Shown: positions 32,736 to 41,550, counted from the stretch's first letter. The stretch: DNA of 44,014 nucleotides from an uncultured Verrucomicrobiota bacterium (GCA_937127435.1 CAKZLZ010000033.1:1-44014), one strand, 5' to 3'. Made by a program: numbers and translations. Notes: generated by a model not told the origin, from the letters alone.

Positions 32736-34052
32736 TTACTTGCTGTGAAAGGGCATCAATTGATTTTCCCACCAGGGGAAGAGGGTATTGAAAGCCCAGG
32801 ACCATTTGGGCTGATTGATGGTGAAAGGTTCGGTTTTTCCTTTGCCTTTTGAGTAGCTGTAATATCCTTTTTCGAGCTTGTATTGTAGGTCAGGGATTCC
32901 GACGTTCATGCGGGAGACAATTTCATCCGCCTCGGGACCTTCTTGCCAATACCCTCCCATCACCACCAAGCTGTGGTTGATCAGGTTGGGTTTAAATCCG
33001 CTGAGCGCATAGGTGATGGAACTTCGTTTTCCGCCACCATCTTTCGCGTCGAATTCGTAGAGCATGCCGTCAGCTCCTTTATTGGGCAAATCTTCACAAC
33101 CCGAAGCGATAATTCCGCAGGCAACCCCTTTATACACAATGCCTTTTCCGTTTTTGAGCCCGCAGTTTACTTTGGCACCGTAGGTGTGGAGGGTGAGTTC
33201 GGTGTAGAGGTCCATCGGCGACATCAGGGGGGCATTGTGATAGCGGTAGTTCCGGATGTTGTTGGTGATTTTTTCAGCATCGGGGGCTTCGGAATCCGGA
33301 TGCATTTCCTTCCAGGTAAAAGTCTCATGGGTGTTCATCAGTTGGGCATCTTTCAGTTCTTTGACGAAGGCCTGGTGGTCATAGCTGTCGAGGATTTGAT
33401 TCACCTCATCCGTCCCCCCGAAGAATACGGTTCCCGCAATCAGCATCCCGAACATCCCTTCGCGGAAGTTGGGGTTCCAACCCCGGTGAAAGTTGGTGCC
33501 CCCGGTCATATCCCGGGCCCGGTCTTCGTTTGCATAGGAGGCATCCGCCGTGGTGAAGGCGGAAGAAATGACCGCGGCTTTCATTAATAAGCGGATTTGA
33601 TTTTGTTCTTCGGGAGTGAGGTTGCGATCCCAAAATTCCGCATCGAGATTCGCCAGAGTATACATCGCAACCAAGTGTAATTCGTGTTGCGCGGGGTATC
33701 CACCTGTAGTGGTGAGGCACTTGTCCGGTTTCAGACTGATATGAAGCTGTTCCATCCATTTTTTTTCTGCGGCCTCATCGCCGGCAAGTGCGGCCAGGGT
33801 GAGGGGCAGTTGCCAACCACTTTGATGGCTCTGCCAGGTGTGAGCCCCGCCTTTCAAATTACGGTTGAAGCTAAGCAGGGGGGCATCATTTGTCACGGCG
33901 ATCACTTCGGAAGAGGGGGCCAGTTCCTTTACCTTGTCTGCGAAAGAGTCGGTGGGGCCCGCATGAAGTATGTTGAAGTGAAGAAGGCTCATGAGGATGG
34001 CTCCTTTTAAGCTGTGAAGACTTATGGTTTTAGAATCGGTTATCGAATGCAT
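32736..34052 (-). CDS. Secreted protein of unknown function, possible polysaccharide-active
   Basis: The 438-residue protein has a hydrophobic N-terminal segment (GAILMSLLHFNILHAGP) that makes a signal peptide if the ATG at 34050-34052 is used. However, the only good ribosome binding site, AAGGAG, precedes an internal ATG at 33990-33992, which would shorten the signal; the true start is open. The body is helix-rich with aromatic motifs (HTWQSHQSGWQLPLTLAALA, MTGGTNFHRGWNPNFREGMF, THETFTWKEMHPDSE), of a type seen in alpha-toroid polysaccharide enzymes. I cannot name a family. It converges with the deacetylase gene. A lyase or surface-binding role is only a guess. Confidence 0.6.
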   Translation of the reverse strand: MHSITDSKTISLHSLKGAILMSLLHFNILHAGPTDSFADKVKELAPSSEVIAVTNDAPLLSFNRNLKGGAHTWQSHQSGWQLPLTLAALAGDEAAEKKWMEQLHISLKPDKCLTTTGGYPAQHELHLVAMYTLANLDAEFWDRNLTPEEQNQIRLLMKAAVISSAFTTADASYANEDRARDMTGGTNFHRGWNPNFREGMFGMLIAGTVFFGGTDEVNQILDSYDHQAFVKELKDAQLMNTHETFTWKEMHPDSEAPDAEKITNNIRNYRYHNAPLMSPMDLYTELTLHTYGAKVNCGLKNGKGIVYKGVACGIIASGCEDLPNKGADGMLYEFDAKDGGGKRSSITYALSGFKPNLINHSLVVMGGYWQEGPEADEIVSRMNVGIPDLQYKLEKGYYSYSKGKGKTEPFTINQPKWSWAFNTLFPWWENQLMPFHSK

Positions 34053-34217
34053 ATAGGAACTTGGATTGTGGGTTAGGTATGGAAGAACCGTATTTTTCCT
34101 TTAGCGGAATTCAATCAAATATTCCGCGGCCCCCAACACTTTTTGAAGGCGTATTCATACGATACGCTCAATTGCAGTTATAGATTTTGAAATGCGGAAC
34201 CGCTTTTCGCACCAAGT

Positions 34218-36524
34218 TTATTTGGCTTTTTTAAATATCAAAAGACTGAATCCAATCAGGAGGCTGATGAACAGTCCTGTCCATTGGGCGAGAATTCCCG
34301 GGCCCGGTGGCGTGATGAATAATTCAATATCGTGAATACCTTGGGGAAGCTGTAAGCTGGCAAAAACCGGATCGAGTTTTTGCAAAGGTTGTGCTTTGCC
34401 ACCGTCGATACGGGCCCGGAGGTTCGGATCAAAATGATCGGAGAGACGGAGGAGGGCCTGGTCCTGTTCCACTTCGACCTGTAAAATAAATCCACTGGGT
34501 TTTTGCAGAACATGCAGCACCTTGCCGGCTCTCGCTTGATTGAGGTTGGTTCCGTCGTCAACCGGGAGAAGGGCAAACCGCTCGTGGGGAATGAGGAGTT
34601 CCTGGACAACATGCTGTCCATTGGAATTGGGGGCAATGGTTACACCTCCTCTCGGATCTTCCACGATGTCGTAGCTGTAGGCTTCTTTAAAGATCTTATT
34701 CATCCCCGGTTGCTGCATCAGCTGTTGGGCGGTGGCCCGGGGAAGTAACAGGTATTTGACGCCGAACTCCTGAAAGAGTGTAATGGTATCGTTATTGTTT
34801 TCCGTGAAGTATTGTTGGTAATCGGATTGCAAACGCGGAGCCGCGGTAATGTTGGCGAAGGCAATATGATGATAAGGGAAAAGGTGGGTGAGATAGAAAT
34901 TGTGCAGGCCCGCGTTGTCGATGGTATAGACCCGTTGCTCTCCCAGATTTTCCTTAAGAAACCCGGCAAGTTTGTTTTCTTTGATGAAACGGGTTTGGGT
35001 GGGTTGCAAATAGATCCGGCTCAGCAAAAGGGCATCTACGGAGATGAGCAGAATGAATCCGGCCCATACATATTTCCGGAAGCGCAGGGAGTTGGATGCC
35101 ATCAGCAATCCGCCACCGGCAGCGGACATCAGGGACAAATGTAACAATGCGAGTTGACGGTTTTGCAAAATCCCTGCGGCCTGTTGTGCCCAGGGGCTGC
35201 GGGCGAAGGCTTCCAATTGGGAGGCGCTTTCCGGGTGGATGATAAAACTTCCCGCTCCGGCAACCAGGGAAATGAAGAAGAGGACCACCCCGGCCCGTTT
35301 CCGGTTAAAAGCTGAAAACCCTTCTGCAAGCAATGCTTGTAAGCCAAAGGCAGAGAGAATGCCCAAACAGACCTGGAAAACCTGTAAAAACTTATTCGGA
35401 TTGCGGATGGCGTTGACCAAGGGGAGTTTAAAGAAGAGTGCGTAGAGCGGGGTGTATTTTCCGCAGGCCAGAAGGAAGGTGATCAACAGGGCGATTCCCC
35501 AAAAAAGGGTTTCAGCTTTTCGTTCACGGAAGTGGATGAGGGCAAGCAGGGCCAGGAAAAACGGAAGGATGCCGAGGTATACGCTTTCGGATTTGAAGTT
35601 GGGGAAGCCTTGTAGATCCTCGGTCCATTCCGGGGATTGTCCGGTGCGGCCGTGATAGGGAGCATCCATGTGCTGGGTCATCCAGCCCCAAAATCCGGGC
35701 GCAATCAGATCCATACTTTCGTCGGGTGGAAAACTCCACTGGGTGGCAAAATTCCATTTGGCTTCCGCATTTCCCTCTTTCAGAATCTCCACATTGTTGA
35801 CCTGGGTACGCATCGCATAGTTGTAGGATTCCCAACTGAAGAGCAGGGCCATAAGCAGGAGCGGTACATGCAGGACCACCCGTTTGCTCCAGCCTGTGTT
35901 TATTCGGGTGAAGATGCCCAGGAGCCAATAGGCGCCTAGCAAGAATCCGAAGAACAGGGCCAGGTCGGCCTGGTGCATAAACATCCATCCCAACGATGCC
36001 CCCGCAAGCCCGCTCCATCGCCACGAGGCCTTTTGCAAGGTTTGCTCCAGGCAATAGAGGGTGGCGGAAGCGAAAACCAACACCCCGTATTTCTCGATGT
36101 GACCGGGGAGTAACAAGGTGAGATTGCTTCCCAGCCAATAGGCAGTGAGTGCACCGGCAATGGCGGGGAGCCCGTTCAATCCACGCAAGCGCAGAAAGGC
36201 AATGAGGAATCCGGATGCGATCAGGAGATTGATCGCGTAAATCCAGTCCATAAAGAAATCGAGGGGGAGGACTGTCAGAGTTAAATAAGTCCAGGTGGGA
36301 GCCAAATGACCGGCGCGTCCCAAGAGGGGCGCGCCCCGCCAGAATCCCTCAAAGAAGGCTTCGGGGAGTTCTGACTTGTACATACCCATCAGGCCGTAAT
36401 TGTAGTCAGTGGATTGCAGGACCTGATCCGCAGGCCAGACCACCCGAAAGAGGAGGGCGGCAAAGAGGATAAAAAAGAGGGTGCTCAGAAGGGCAGGGGA
36501 CTTCATTCGATTGACTACAGACAT
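34218..36524 (-). CDS. YfhO-like multi-spanning membrane protein
   Basis: The 768-residue protein has about a dozen predicted membrane helices (RMKSPALLSTLFFILFAALL, LNGLPAIAGALTAYWLGSNL, FFLALLALIHFRERKAETLF, and more). A large extracytoplasmic C-terminal region (about 520-730) and a final helix (AQWTGLFISLLIGFSLLIF) follow. This architecture matches the YfhO/GT-C-like family, implicated in glycosylating cell-envelope polymers such as lipoteichoic acid in Bacillus. It is divergent from the glycosyltransferase-like gene 47 bases away and close to other sugar-transfer genes, suggesting envelope glycan synthesis. The donor and acceptor are unknown. Confidence 0.75.
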   Translation of the reverse strand: MSVVNRMKSPALLSTLFFILFAALLFRVVWPADQVLQSTDYNYGLMGMYKSELPEAFFEGFWRGAPLLGRAGHLAPTWTYLTLTVLPLDFFMDWIYAINLLIASGFLIAFLRLRGLNGLPAIAGALTAYWLGSNLTLLLPGHIEKYGVLVFASATLYCLEQTLQKASWRWSGLAGASLGWMFMHQADLALFFGFLLGAYWLLGIFTRINTGWSKRVVLHVPLLLMALLFSWESYNYAMRTQVNNVEILKEGNAEAKWNFATQWSFPPDESMDLIAPGFWGWMTQHMDAPYHGRTGQSPEWTEDLQGFPNFKSESVYLGILPFFLALLALIHFRERKAETLFWGIALLITFLLACGKYTPLYALFFKLPLVNAIRNPNKFLQVFQVCLGILSAFGLQALLAEGFSAFNRKRAGVVLFFISLVAGAGSFIIHPESASQLEAFARSPWAQQAAGILQNRQLALLHLSLMSAAGGGLLMASNSLRFRKYVWAGFILLISVDALLLSRIYLQPTQTRFIKENKLAGFLKENLGEQRVYTIDNAGLHNFYLTHLFPYHHIAFANITAAPRLQSDYQQYFTENNNDTITLFQEFGVKYLLLPRATAQQLMQQPGMNKIFKEAYSYDIVEDPRGGVTIAPNSNGQHVVQELLIPHERFALLPVDDGTNLNQARAGKVLHVLQKPSGFILQVEVEQDQALLRLSDHFDPNLRARIDGGKAQPLQKLDPVFASLQLPQGIHDIELFITPPGPGILAQWTGLFISLLIGFSLLIFKKAK

Positions 36525-36536
36525 GTTTTTCTTCTA

Positions 36537-36557
36537 GACCTTCCCGGCTGGAAGGTC
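36537..36557. promoter_or_regulatory. Perfect 8-bp inverted repeat in a short divergent region
   Basis: GACCTTCC and GGAAGGTC are separated by CGGCT. The site occupies nearly half of the 47-bp gap between two divergently transcribed genes and could be an operator or shared leader hairpin. No regulator can be named. Confidence 0.45.
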
Positions 36558-36571
36558 AATGATAGGGAAGC

Positions 36572-37474
36572 ATGAGCTTTGATCCCGCCCCCATTCTTTT
36601 GTTTGTCTATAACCGGCCCGCCCATACCCGTCGAACCCTGAAGGCGCTGGCGCAAAATAAAGGGGCCGAAGAATCAAGTTTTATGGTGTTTAGTGACGGC
36701 CCCCGGGATGAGACGGATACGGAAAAAGTGAAGGAAGTCCGGCGCATGTGCAAACATTGCAAAGGATTCAAGGAAGTACAGGTCGTGGAACGTGAAGAAA
36801 ATTTGGGCTTGGCTGATTCGATTATACGGGGGGTGGATGAAGGATTCGCGCAAAATGACCGGGTCATTGTGATGGAAGATGATTTGTTAACCCATCCGGC
36901 ATTTCTGACCTACATGAATGGGGCGCTGAATGCCTATGCGGGCCAGGACAGGATGATGTCGGTGAGTGCTTATCTGCCTCCGCGTTTCCGGATGCCGCGT
37001 CCCAGGAAACACCATCATGACCTGTGGCTGAATCCGCGTCCGATGTCCTGGGGATGGGGGACGTGGAAGGAGAAATGGGCCTCGGTGAATTGGCAACAGG
37101 CACAGGCGGACAACTTTAAGGAGCGTCAGGATTTACAAAGTGGCTTTGCGCATGGGGGCGCGGATTTGCCGGGCATGCTGATCGATCAAATGGACGGGCG
37201 TATCAATTCCTGGGCGGTACGCTTTGCCTATGCGCATTACCGCAGCGACCGCTATTCGCTTTTGCCGGCGGAGAGTTATGTGAAGCCCATCGGGTTTGAC
37301 GGGAGTGGCATCCATTGTCGGCCGAATCCAACCCGCTGGTTTGAAAGCACCAAAGGGGCGGTTAAAAATCCGGAGTTCCCCGAACATCCAGAAGTGGATC
37401 AAAATTTAAACCGGGCATTAAGAAAAAGTTTCGACCGGCATCATCAACTCGCCCAATGGCTGGGAGTTCATTAA
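36572..37474 (+). CDS. Glycosyltransferase (GT-A, GNT-I-like)
   Basis: The 300-residue soluble protein begins FDPAPILLFVYNRPAHTRRT, typical of a nucleotide-sugar-binding Rossmann start. It continues with SFMVFSDGPRDETDTEK, an NLGLADSIIRGVDEGFAQND segment and the DxD-type metal site VIVMEDDLLTHPAFLTYMNG. LNPRPMSWGWGTWKEKW is an acceptor-side motif common in this GT group. It probably transfers a sugar to a cell-envelope glycan. It diverges from the YfhO-like gene and overlaps the next gene by one base (TAATG). Confidence 0.82.
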   Translation: MSFDPAPILLFVYNRPAHTRRTLKALAQNKGAEESSFMVFSDGPRDETDTEKVKEVRRMCKHCKGFKEVQVVEREENLGLADSIIRGVDEGFAQNDRVIVMEDDLLTHPAFLTYMNGALNAYAGQDRMMSVSAYLPPRFRMPRPRKHHHDLWLNPRPMSWGWGTWKEKWASVNWQQAQADNFKERQDLQSGFAHGGADLPGMLIDQMDGRINSWAVRFAYAHYRSDRYSLLPAESYVKPIGFDGSGIHCRPNPTRWFESTKGAVKNPEFPEHPEVDQNLNRALRKSFDRHHQLAQWLGVH

Positions 37475-38688
37475 TGGTACCCCGTATCGAACGAGAAGGC
37501 GTGCCCGGAGATCTCCGCTTTAAGTTACCCTGCCGGGATTTGGGGAAACTTAAAAATTTGGGATGGATCCCGCTGGCCGGTTGTATCTTCCTCTTTCTGA
37601 TGGCGGTAGGCTGGGGAGATGACTTGGCCCGGGAGTTGTGGGAGGATCTTCCCCGGAACTGGCGTGAAATAGAGGTTGCGGATTGTCTGCCGGCGTTGTT
37701 TCTGATCCCTTCACTGATCATGATATTTTTGGGGCTGAAATTGTTAAAGACCGGGGCAGTGATTTTAGGCAACCGGACCTGGACGGAAGTACGGGTCACA
37801 CATACGCATTTACGGGTGAAAGAGCATTTTGGCGCATGGACGAAAAAACGGAAATTTCCGGTTCAGTCCATCACCGGTTTATCGATGGCGGAAGGGTTCG
37901 GTGACAAAAAGGATGATACGGAAGTGCCGGACAAGTTCTCCGCCATGATCCCTGAGGATCTCTGGTCCCTGTTGGTGTTTCAAGGTGAGGAAAATGAGAA
38001 TTTATTGTGCGTGGGTTACCCGCAACGGGTGATCAACGAGCTAAGCCAGCATTTGGCGGCGCAACTGCCCGGAGTTTCGAATGTTGAAATTTATGAGGAA
38101 GACGAAGAAGAGGAAGCTGAGGAAGGCCGGGTTGGAGATCCGAAACCGGTTAAGCTTCCCCGCGAACCTTCGGGAACCAAGGTGATCCGTGAGGTTCTCC
38201 CCGATGGGGTTGCGTTCCAAGTTCCTAAAATGGGACTGGGAAAGGGGAGTCACGGGATGTTTTCGTTCGGGTGCATTTTTTCCTGTTTCCCCCTCGTCGC
38301 TTCGGGGTTTATGATTTTTGGGAACGGCGTAGAAAAAGACCTGTCCCTCCTTTTTCCGATATTAATATTGAGTGTCTTTTTCCTGGTGGGGGGAGGGCTC
38401 ATGTTTGCCGGGCTCTCTACCGGTACCCGCAAGGTGATCATTGCCGCAACCCGGGGGGGACTTCGCATTGAGTCTACGTCCATTTTCGGGGAAAAGGATT
38501 GCGAGTGGCGGGTGGGGGAAATCAAGCCCTTGAAAGTGTCCCCGACCGGGACCACTGTGGGGAATACGGCTTTGACGGCTTTGTATGTCGAAACCCAGGA
38601 GGGGAAAACCACCGCGTGGCTGAAAATGTTGGGTCGGGAGGAACAGGAATGGATCGCGGCACACCTGCAAAAGGCATTGGATGCTTGA
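37474..38688 (+). CDS. Membrane protein with two similar halves, unknown
   Basis: The 404-residue protein has a helix pair plus soluble beta region in each half. The first half has helices near residues 28-48 and 67-90, followed by a soluble domain (TWTEVRVTHTHLRVKEHFGA ... KRKFPVQSITGLSMAEGF). An acidic linker (YEEDEEEEAEEGR) follows. The second half has helices near residues 264-287 and 295-317, and a domain beginning GTRKVIIAATRGGLRIESTS. The helix-hairpin plus PH-like domain layout suggests an internal duplication, but no family is recognised. The start at 37474 overlaps the glycosyltransferase stop (TAATG). It is probably co-expressed. Confidence 0.65.
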   Translation: MVPRIEREGVPGDLRFKLPCRDLGKLKNLGWIPLAGCIFLFLMAVGWGDDLARELWEDLPRNWREIEVADCLPALFLIPSLIMIFLGLKLLKTGAVILGNRTWTEVRVTHTHLRVKEHFGAWTKKRKFPVQSITGLSMAEGFGDKKDDTEVPDKFSAMIPEDLWSLLVFQGEENENLLCVGYPQRVINELSQHLAAQLPGVSNVEIYEEDEEEEAEEGRVGDPKPVKLPREPSGTKVIREVLPDGVAFQVPKMGLGKGSHGMFSFGCIFSCFPLVASGFMIFGNGVEKDLSLLFPILILSVFFLVGGGLMFAGLSTGTRKVIIAATRGGLRIESTSIFGEKDCEWRVGEIKPLKVSPTGTTVGNTALTALYVETQEGKTTAWLKMLGREEQEWIAAHLQKALDA

Positions 38689-38772
38689 GAAACGGAATCC
38701 GAACGCCCCCCCCAAAAAAAATAGTTACATGGCGTCCCAATAAGGTCCGCGAAATTTTTTAACTGATCATTA

Positions 38773-38795
38773 ATTGTATATCGTCGATGTACGAT
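38773..38795. repeat. Near-palindromic box, copy 1
   Basis: The arms ATTGTATATCG and CGATGTACGAT flank a central T. Pairing is imperfect at two positions. It is followed by TAAAAAAAGG and a G-run. It shares all but one base with copy 2 at 38952-38974. Confidence 0.7.
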
Positions 38796-38951
38796 TAAAA
38801 AAAGGGGGGGCATAATGGGTTTGCGATTTTGAGGGAGGCGGGGGCTGAATGGTTTCATGGGTTTGTGGGTACGGGAAACTTTACAGCCGATGCTCGAATG
38901 AACTTCCTGAAGTTTCATTTGTTCAGGTTTTACATGTGTATCCTGTAAATA

Positions 38952-38974
38952 ATCGTATATCGTCGATGTACGAT
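38952..38974. repeat. Near-palindromic box, copy 2
   Basis: The arms ATCGTATATCG and CGATGTACGAT flank a central T, with one non-complementary pair. It is followed by an A-run and GGGAGGGGG, as in copy 1, 179 bases away. It could be a regulator-binding site or part of a small mobile repeat. Confidence 0.7.
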
Positions 38975-39098
38975 AAATAAAAAAAGGGAGGGGGATATTT
39001 CGGGTTTGCTGCTTGAGAGTGTTTTGATGCAGGATTCTCCACAATTGGGTTGAGGGCTCATCTATCTGGCTTTCCTATTATCTCCGCGTTCAGGGCCT

Positions 39099-39255
39099 GT
39101 TGATTGATTCCGGTTGGGTTTTCGGGCAGGGATGCCCCCTGGCCGCTGGGGCGTCCTCCGGGCAGGCTCGCTCCATTTTGCATGTATTGAGGATGTCTGG
39201 GCTTCGAAAACGGGGTGAGGGCATCCCTGCCCGATGATTTTTTGAATCAATCAAC
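39099..39255. mobile_element. MITE-like element with 12-bp terminal inverted repeats
   Basis: GTTGATTGATTC (39099-39110) and GAATCAATCAAC (39244-39255) are perfectly complementary ends. Inside, CGGGCAGGGATGCCC (39123-39137) and GGGCATCCCTGCCCG (39219-39233) form a second perfect 15-bp inverted repeat. A CCTGGCCGCTGGGG-type module (39138-39166), also found in cluster A, lies on the left inner side. There is no coding capacity. The second, shorter copy is at 39579-39647. Confidence 0.75.
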
Positions 39256-39269
39256 ATCTCCTTCAGCCG

Positions 39270-39567
39270 TTTCGACGGAAGGCCTTCAGGCTTCCGGTTT
39301 CAGAACCCGGGTTCCGGTACTCCTTCGCGTAAACGCTTCAGGTGAACCATCTAAAGATGGAACTCGGAACGTTCCCTCCGGCTTATACGCGGATGTCGAG
39401 TTCGAAGTTCCGTCTTCAGGCGGTTCAACGGAAGGCCTTCAGGCTTCCGGTTTCAGAACCTAAGGTTCCGCGTGCCCCTCGCGTAAACGCTTCGGGTGAA
39501 CCATCTAAAGATGGAACTCGGAACTTTCCCCCCGGGTTTTGCGCGGATGTCGAGTTCGGAGTCCCGT
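39270..39567. repeat. 153-bp tandem repeat, two copies
   Basis: The segment from GACGGAAGGCCTTCAGG around 39274 recurs from around 39427 with few changes (period 153). Each copy contains CCATCT-AA-AGATGG, GGAAG...CTTCC and GCGTAAACGC inverted repeats. Because 153 is a multiple of three, some frames stay open and give repeated peptides; I regard them as non-coding. Confidence 0.8.
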
Positions 39568-39578
39568 CTTTAGGGCCT

Positions 39579-39647
39579 GTTGATTGATTCCGGTTGGGTT
39601 TTCGGGCAGGGGGCATCCCTGCCCGATGATTTTTTAAATCCATCCAC
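39579..39647. mobile_element. Shortened copy of the MITE-like element, ending in a terminator-like hairpin
   Basis: The left end GTTGATTGATTC and the following ~30 bases are identical to 39099-39131, preceded by the same AGGGCCT. The centre is reduced to CGGGCAGGG-GGCAT-CCCTGCCCG (39603-39625), a 9-bp stem followed by ATGATTTTTT. The right end AAATCCATCCAC is a degraded version of GAATCAATCAAC. This looks like an internal deletion derivative and could terminate transcription. Confidence 0.7.
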
Positions 39648-39723
39648 AAGCCCTTGTGTCGGGAATACCGAACGATCCACCATGGTTCTTGATTTCTGAG
39701 GGGAACCTGATAGCTGAATCCGC

Positions 39724-40698
39724 ATGAACCTCTCTATTGTCATTCCCGTATATAACGAAGAAGAAAGCGTGGACCTGCTCTGCGAAAAACTGCACGAAGC
39801 GCTGAACCCACTTCCGCTCAAGTATGAAGTGGTACTGGTGGACGATGGAAGCAAGGATAAAACCTGGCCGAAACTGCTCGAGAACAAACAAAAGTATTCC
39901 TATTTGCACCTCATTCGTTTCCGCCGCAATTTTGGTCAGACCGCCGCCATGGCCGCGGGACTGGATGCCGCCGAAGGGGAAGTGATCATTACCATGGATG
40001 CGGATCTGCAGAATGATCCCAAAGATATTCCAAAACTTTTGGAAGCGATGACCGATGAAATCGATGTGGTGAGTGGCTGGCGTAAAGACCGCAAAGACAC
40101 CTTTATTAACCGTCGTTTGCCTTCGATTCTTGCCAATGGCCTGATCAGCAAAATCACCGGTGTACATCTTCATGATTACGGTTGCACTCTCAAGGCGTAT
40201 CGCAAGGATGTGATTAAGGACGTGCGTCTCTACGGGGAAATGCATCGGTTTATTCCCGCCCTGGCCCATTGGGTGGGCGGATCGGTGATCGAAATTCCGG
40301 TGACCCATCATGCCCGTCAGTTTGGAACCAGCAAATACGGCATTGGCCGCACTTTCCGGGTGGTGTTGGATCTTATCACGGTGAAATTCCTGCTCCGCTA
40401 CAGTACCGGTCCCATGCAGATCCTCGGAAAAATCGGATTGCAGATCGGTTTCCTGGGCGGCGCCTTGATTGCCCTCATTTTCGGACTCAATCTTTTTGCC
40501 ACCCTCACCGGATTAGACTTCTGGGGAGCTGACTTGGTGAAACGTCCGGTTTGGCCGATCATGGGCTTTATGTTTATGGCCTTCGGTATTCAGTTTATCG
40601 GACTGGGTTTACTTTCTGAAATGACCATCCGCACCTATCACGAATCGCAGGATAAACGCATCTATGCTGTCCGCGAGCAGGTGCCGACAGGGGAATAA
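39724..40698 (+). CDS. GT2 membrane glycosyltransferase (polyprenyl-phosphate sugar transferase type)
   Basis: The 324-residue protein has a GT2 domain with LSIVIPVYNEEESVDLLCEK, VVLVDDGSKDKTW, RFRRNFGQTAAMAAGLDAAE and the DxD site ITMDADLQNDPKDI. YGCTLKAYRKDVIKDVRLYG and VTHHARQFGTSKYGIGRTFR are typical of the DPM1/ArnC/GtrB group. Two C-terminal membrane helices follow (IGFLGGALIALIFGLNLF, WPIMGFMFMAFGIQFIGLGL). Such enzymes load a sugar on undecaprenyl phosphate at the inner face of the membrane. It is followed by the CPBP gene with a 3-nt gap and preceded by the repeat-rich region. Confidence 0.9.
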   Translation: MNLSIVIPVYNEEESVDLLCEKLHEALNPLPLKYEVVLVDDGSKDKTWPKLLENKQKYSYLHLIRFRRNFGQTAAMAAGLDAAEGEVIITMDADLQNDPKDIPKLLEAMTDEIDVVSGWRKDRKDTFINRRLPSILANGLISKITGVHLHDYGCTLKAYRKDVIKDVRLYGEMHRFIPALAHWVGGSVIEIPVTHHARQFGTSKYGIGRTFRVVLDLITVKFLLRYSTGPMQILGKIGLQIGFLGGALIALIFGLNLFATLTGLDFWGADLVKRPVWPIMGFMFMAFGIQFIGLGLLSEMTIRTYHESQDKRIYAVREQVPTGE

Positions 40699-40701
40699 TT
40701 G

Positions 40702-41550
40702 ATGCCGGAGGGGGTTAGCCCGGAATTGCTGGTTGTGCGCCTGTTGGTGATCAGTGGCGTGTTCTTCTGGCTTTCATTGCTGTTATCCCAAAAGACTGCA
40801 GGAGCGTTGAATGTGGGTTCACGCTGGTTGGAATGGCGCCCATTGCCTCATGATTTGACCTTCCGAATGGTGCTGGCCTTTTTCTCCGGATATGTACTGC
40901 AACAACTTTTTGGATTGCTGCTTTTTTCCCTTCAATTGGTAGACAAACTGCCGATAGGCATGATTGTTCTACTCCCGATGATATTTTTTCAAGGGCTGAT
41001 GACTTTTGTGCTTTATTCCCATCTCCACCGTTCAGGGCTCAACCCCTTGGAGGTGCTAGGCATGGAGGAACCCTTCAGGGTGAGGGATCAAATTTGGGGG
41101 TTGGTTGGATTTTGCATGTGTCTGCCTTTGGTAGCCATGTCCGCAAAACTCACAGAATGGCTGTATATCACATTCCGATGGGAGTTGGAAAATCAACCCA
41201 TTTTGGAAATGGTCAGCAATGTAGACGGATGGATGAATTGGGTCTCTTTGTTTTTATTGGTCGGCTTTATCGGACCGCTGTTGGAAGAAGTGGTGTTTCG
41301 TGGATTCTTGCATACCTGGTTGCATCAGAAACTCGGTCTGGTTCCGGGGTTGCTTTTGCAAGCCATCCTGTTTGCTGTGATTCACGCGCATACCGCCAGT
41401 TTGTTGCCCCTGTTTTGTTTGGCGGTGTTGTTGGGCCTGGTTTATATTTACACCCGACGGTTGATGGCCTGTGTCTGGGTCCATGCCCTCTACAATACCA
41501 TGACCTTGATTGTGACCTTTTTCTTTTCGGGTGGGGAGATGGCAGGATGA
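40702..41550 (+). CDS. CPBP-family intramembrane metalloprotease
   Basis: The 282-residue multi-helix protein has the CAAX-protease/bacteriocin-processing signature. EExxxR appears as LLEEVVFRGFLHTWL (Glu195, Glu196, Arg200). The later metal-binding histidines lie in LFAVIHAHTASLLPL and VWVHALYNTMTLI. Bacterial members have been linked to prenyl-protein processing, bacteriocin immunity and membrane-protein regulation; the substrate here is unknown. ATG at 40702, with AGGGGA eight bases upstream, is preferred to the TTG just before it. It overlaps tsaE by ATGA. Confidence 0.88.
   Translation: MPEGVSPELLVVRLLVISGVFFWLSLLLSQKTAGALNVGSRWLEWRPLPHDLTFRMVLAFFSGYVLQQLFGLLLFSLQLVDKLPIGMIVLLPMIFFQGLMTFVLYSHLHRSGLNPLEVLGMEEPFRVRDQIWGLVGFCMCLPLVAMSAKLTEWLYITFRWELENQPILEMVSNVDGWMNWVSLFLLVGFIGPLLEEVVFRGFLHTWLHQKLGLVPGLLLQAILFAVIHAHTASLLPLFCLAVLLGLVYIYTRRLMACVWVHALYNTMTLIVTFFFSGGEMAG

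Larger units (their letters stand above)
38689..39098. other. Intergenic region with two copies of a 23-bp near-palindrome
   Basis: No credible gene is seen. The region contains A/T-rich and G-rich runs and two near-identical palindromic boxes (separate entries), each followed by an A-run and then a G-rich tract. A long minus-strand frame through here starts beyond the boxes and continues antisense to the preceding gene. Confidence 0.5.

Noticed and set aside
38250..39044. 264-codon minus-strand open frame
   Set aside because: It is mostly antisense to the membrane protein gene, crosses both palindromic boxes and has an implausible composition.
39215..39587. Plus-strand frames with repeated TEGLQASGF peptides
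   Set aside because: They are translations of the 153-bp tandem repeat, whose length is a multiple of three. No recognisable domain or start context is present.
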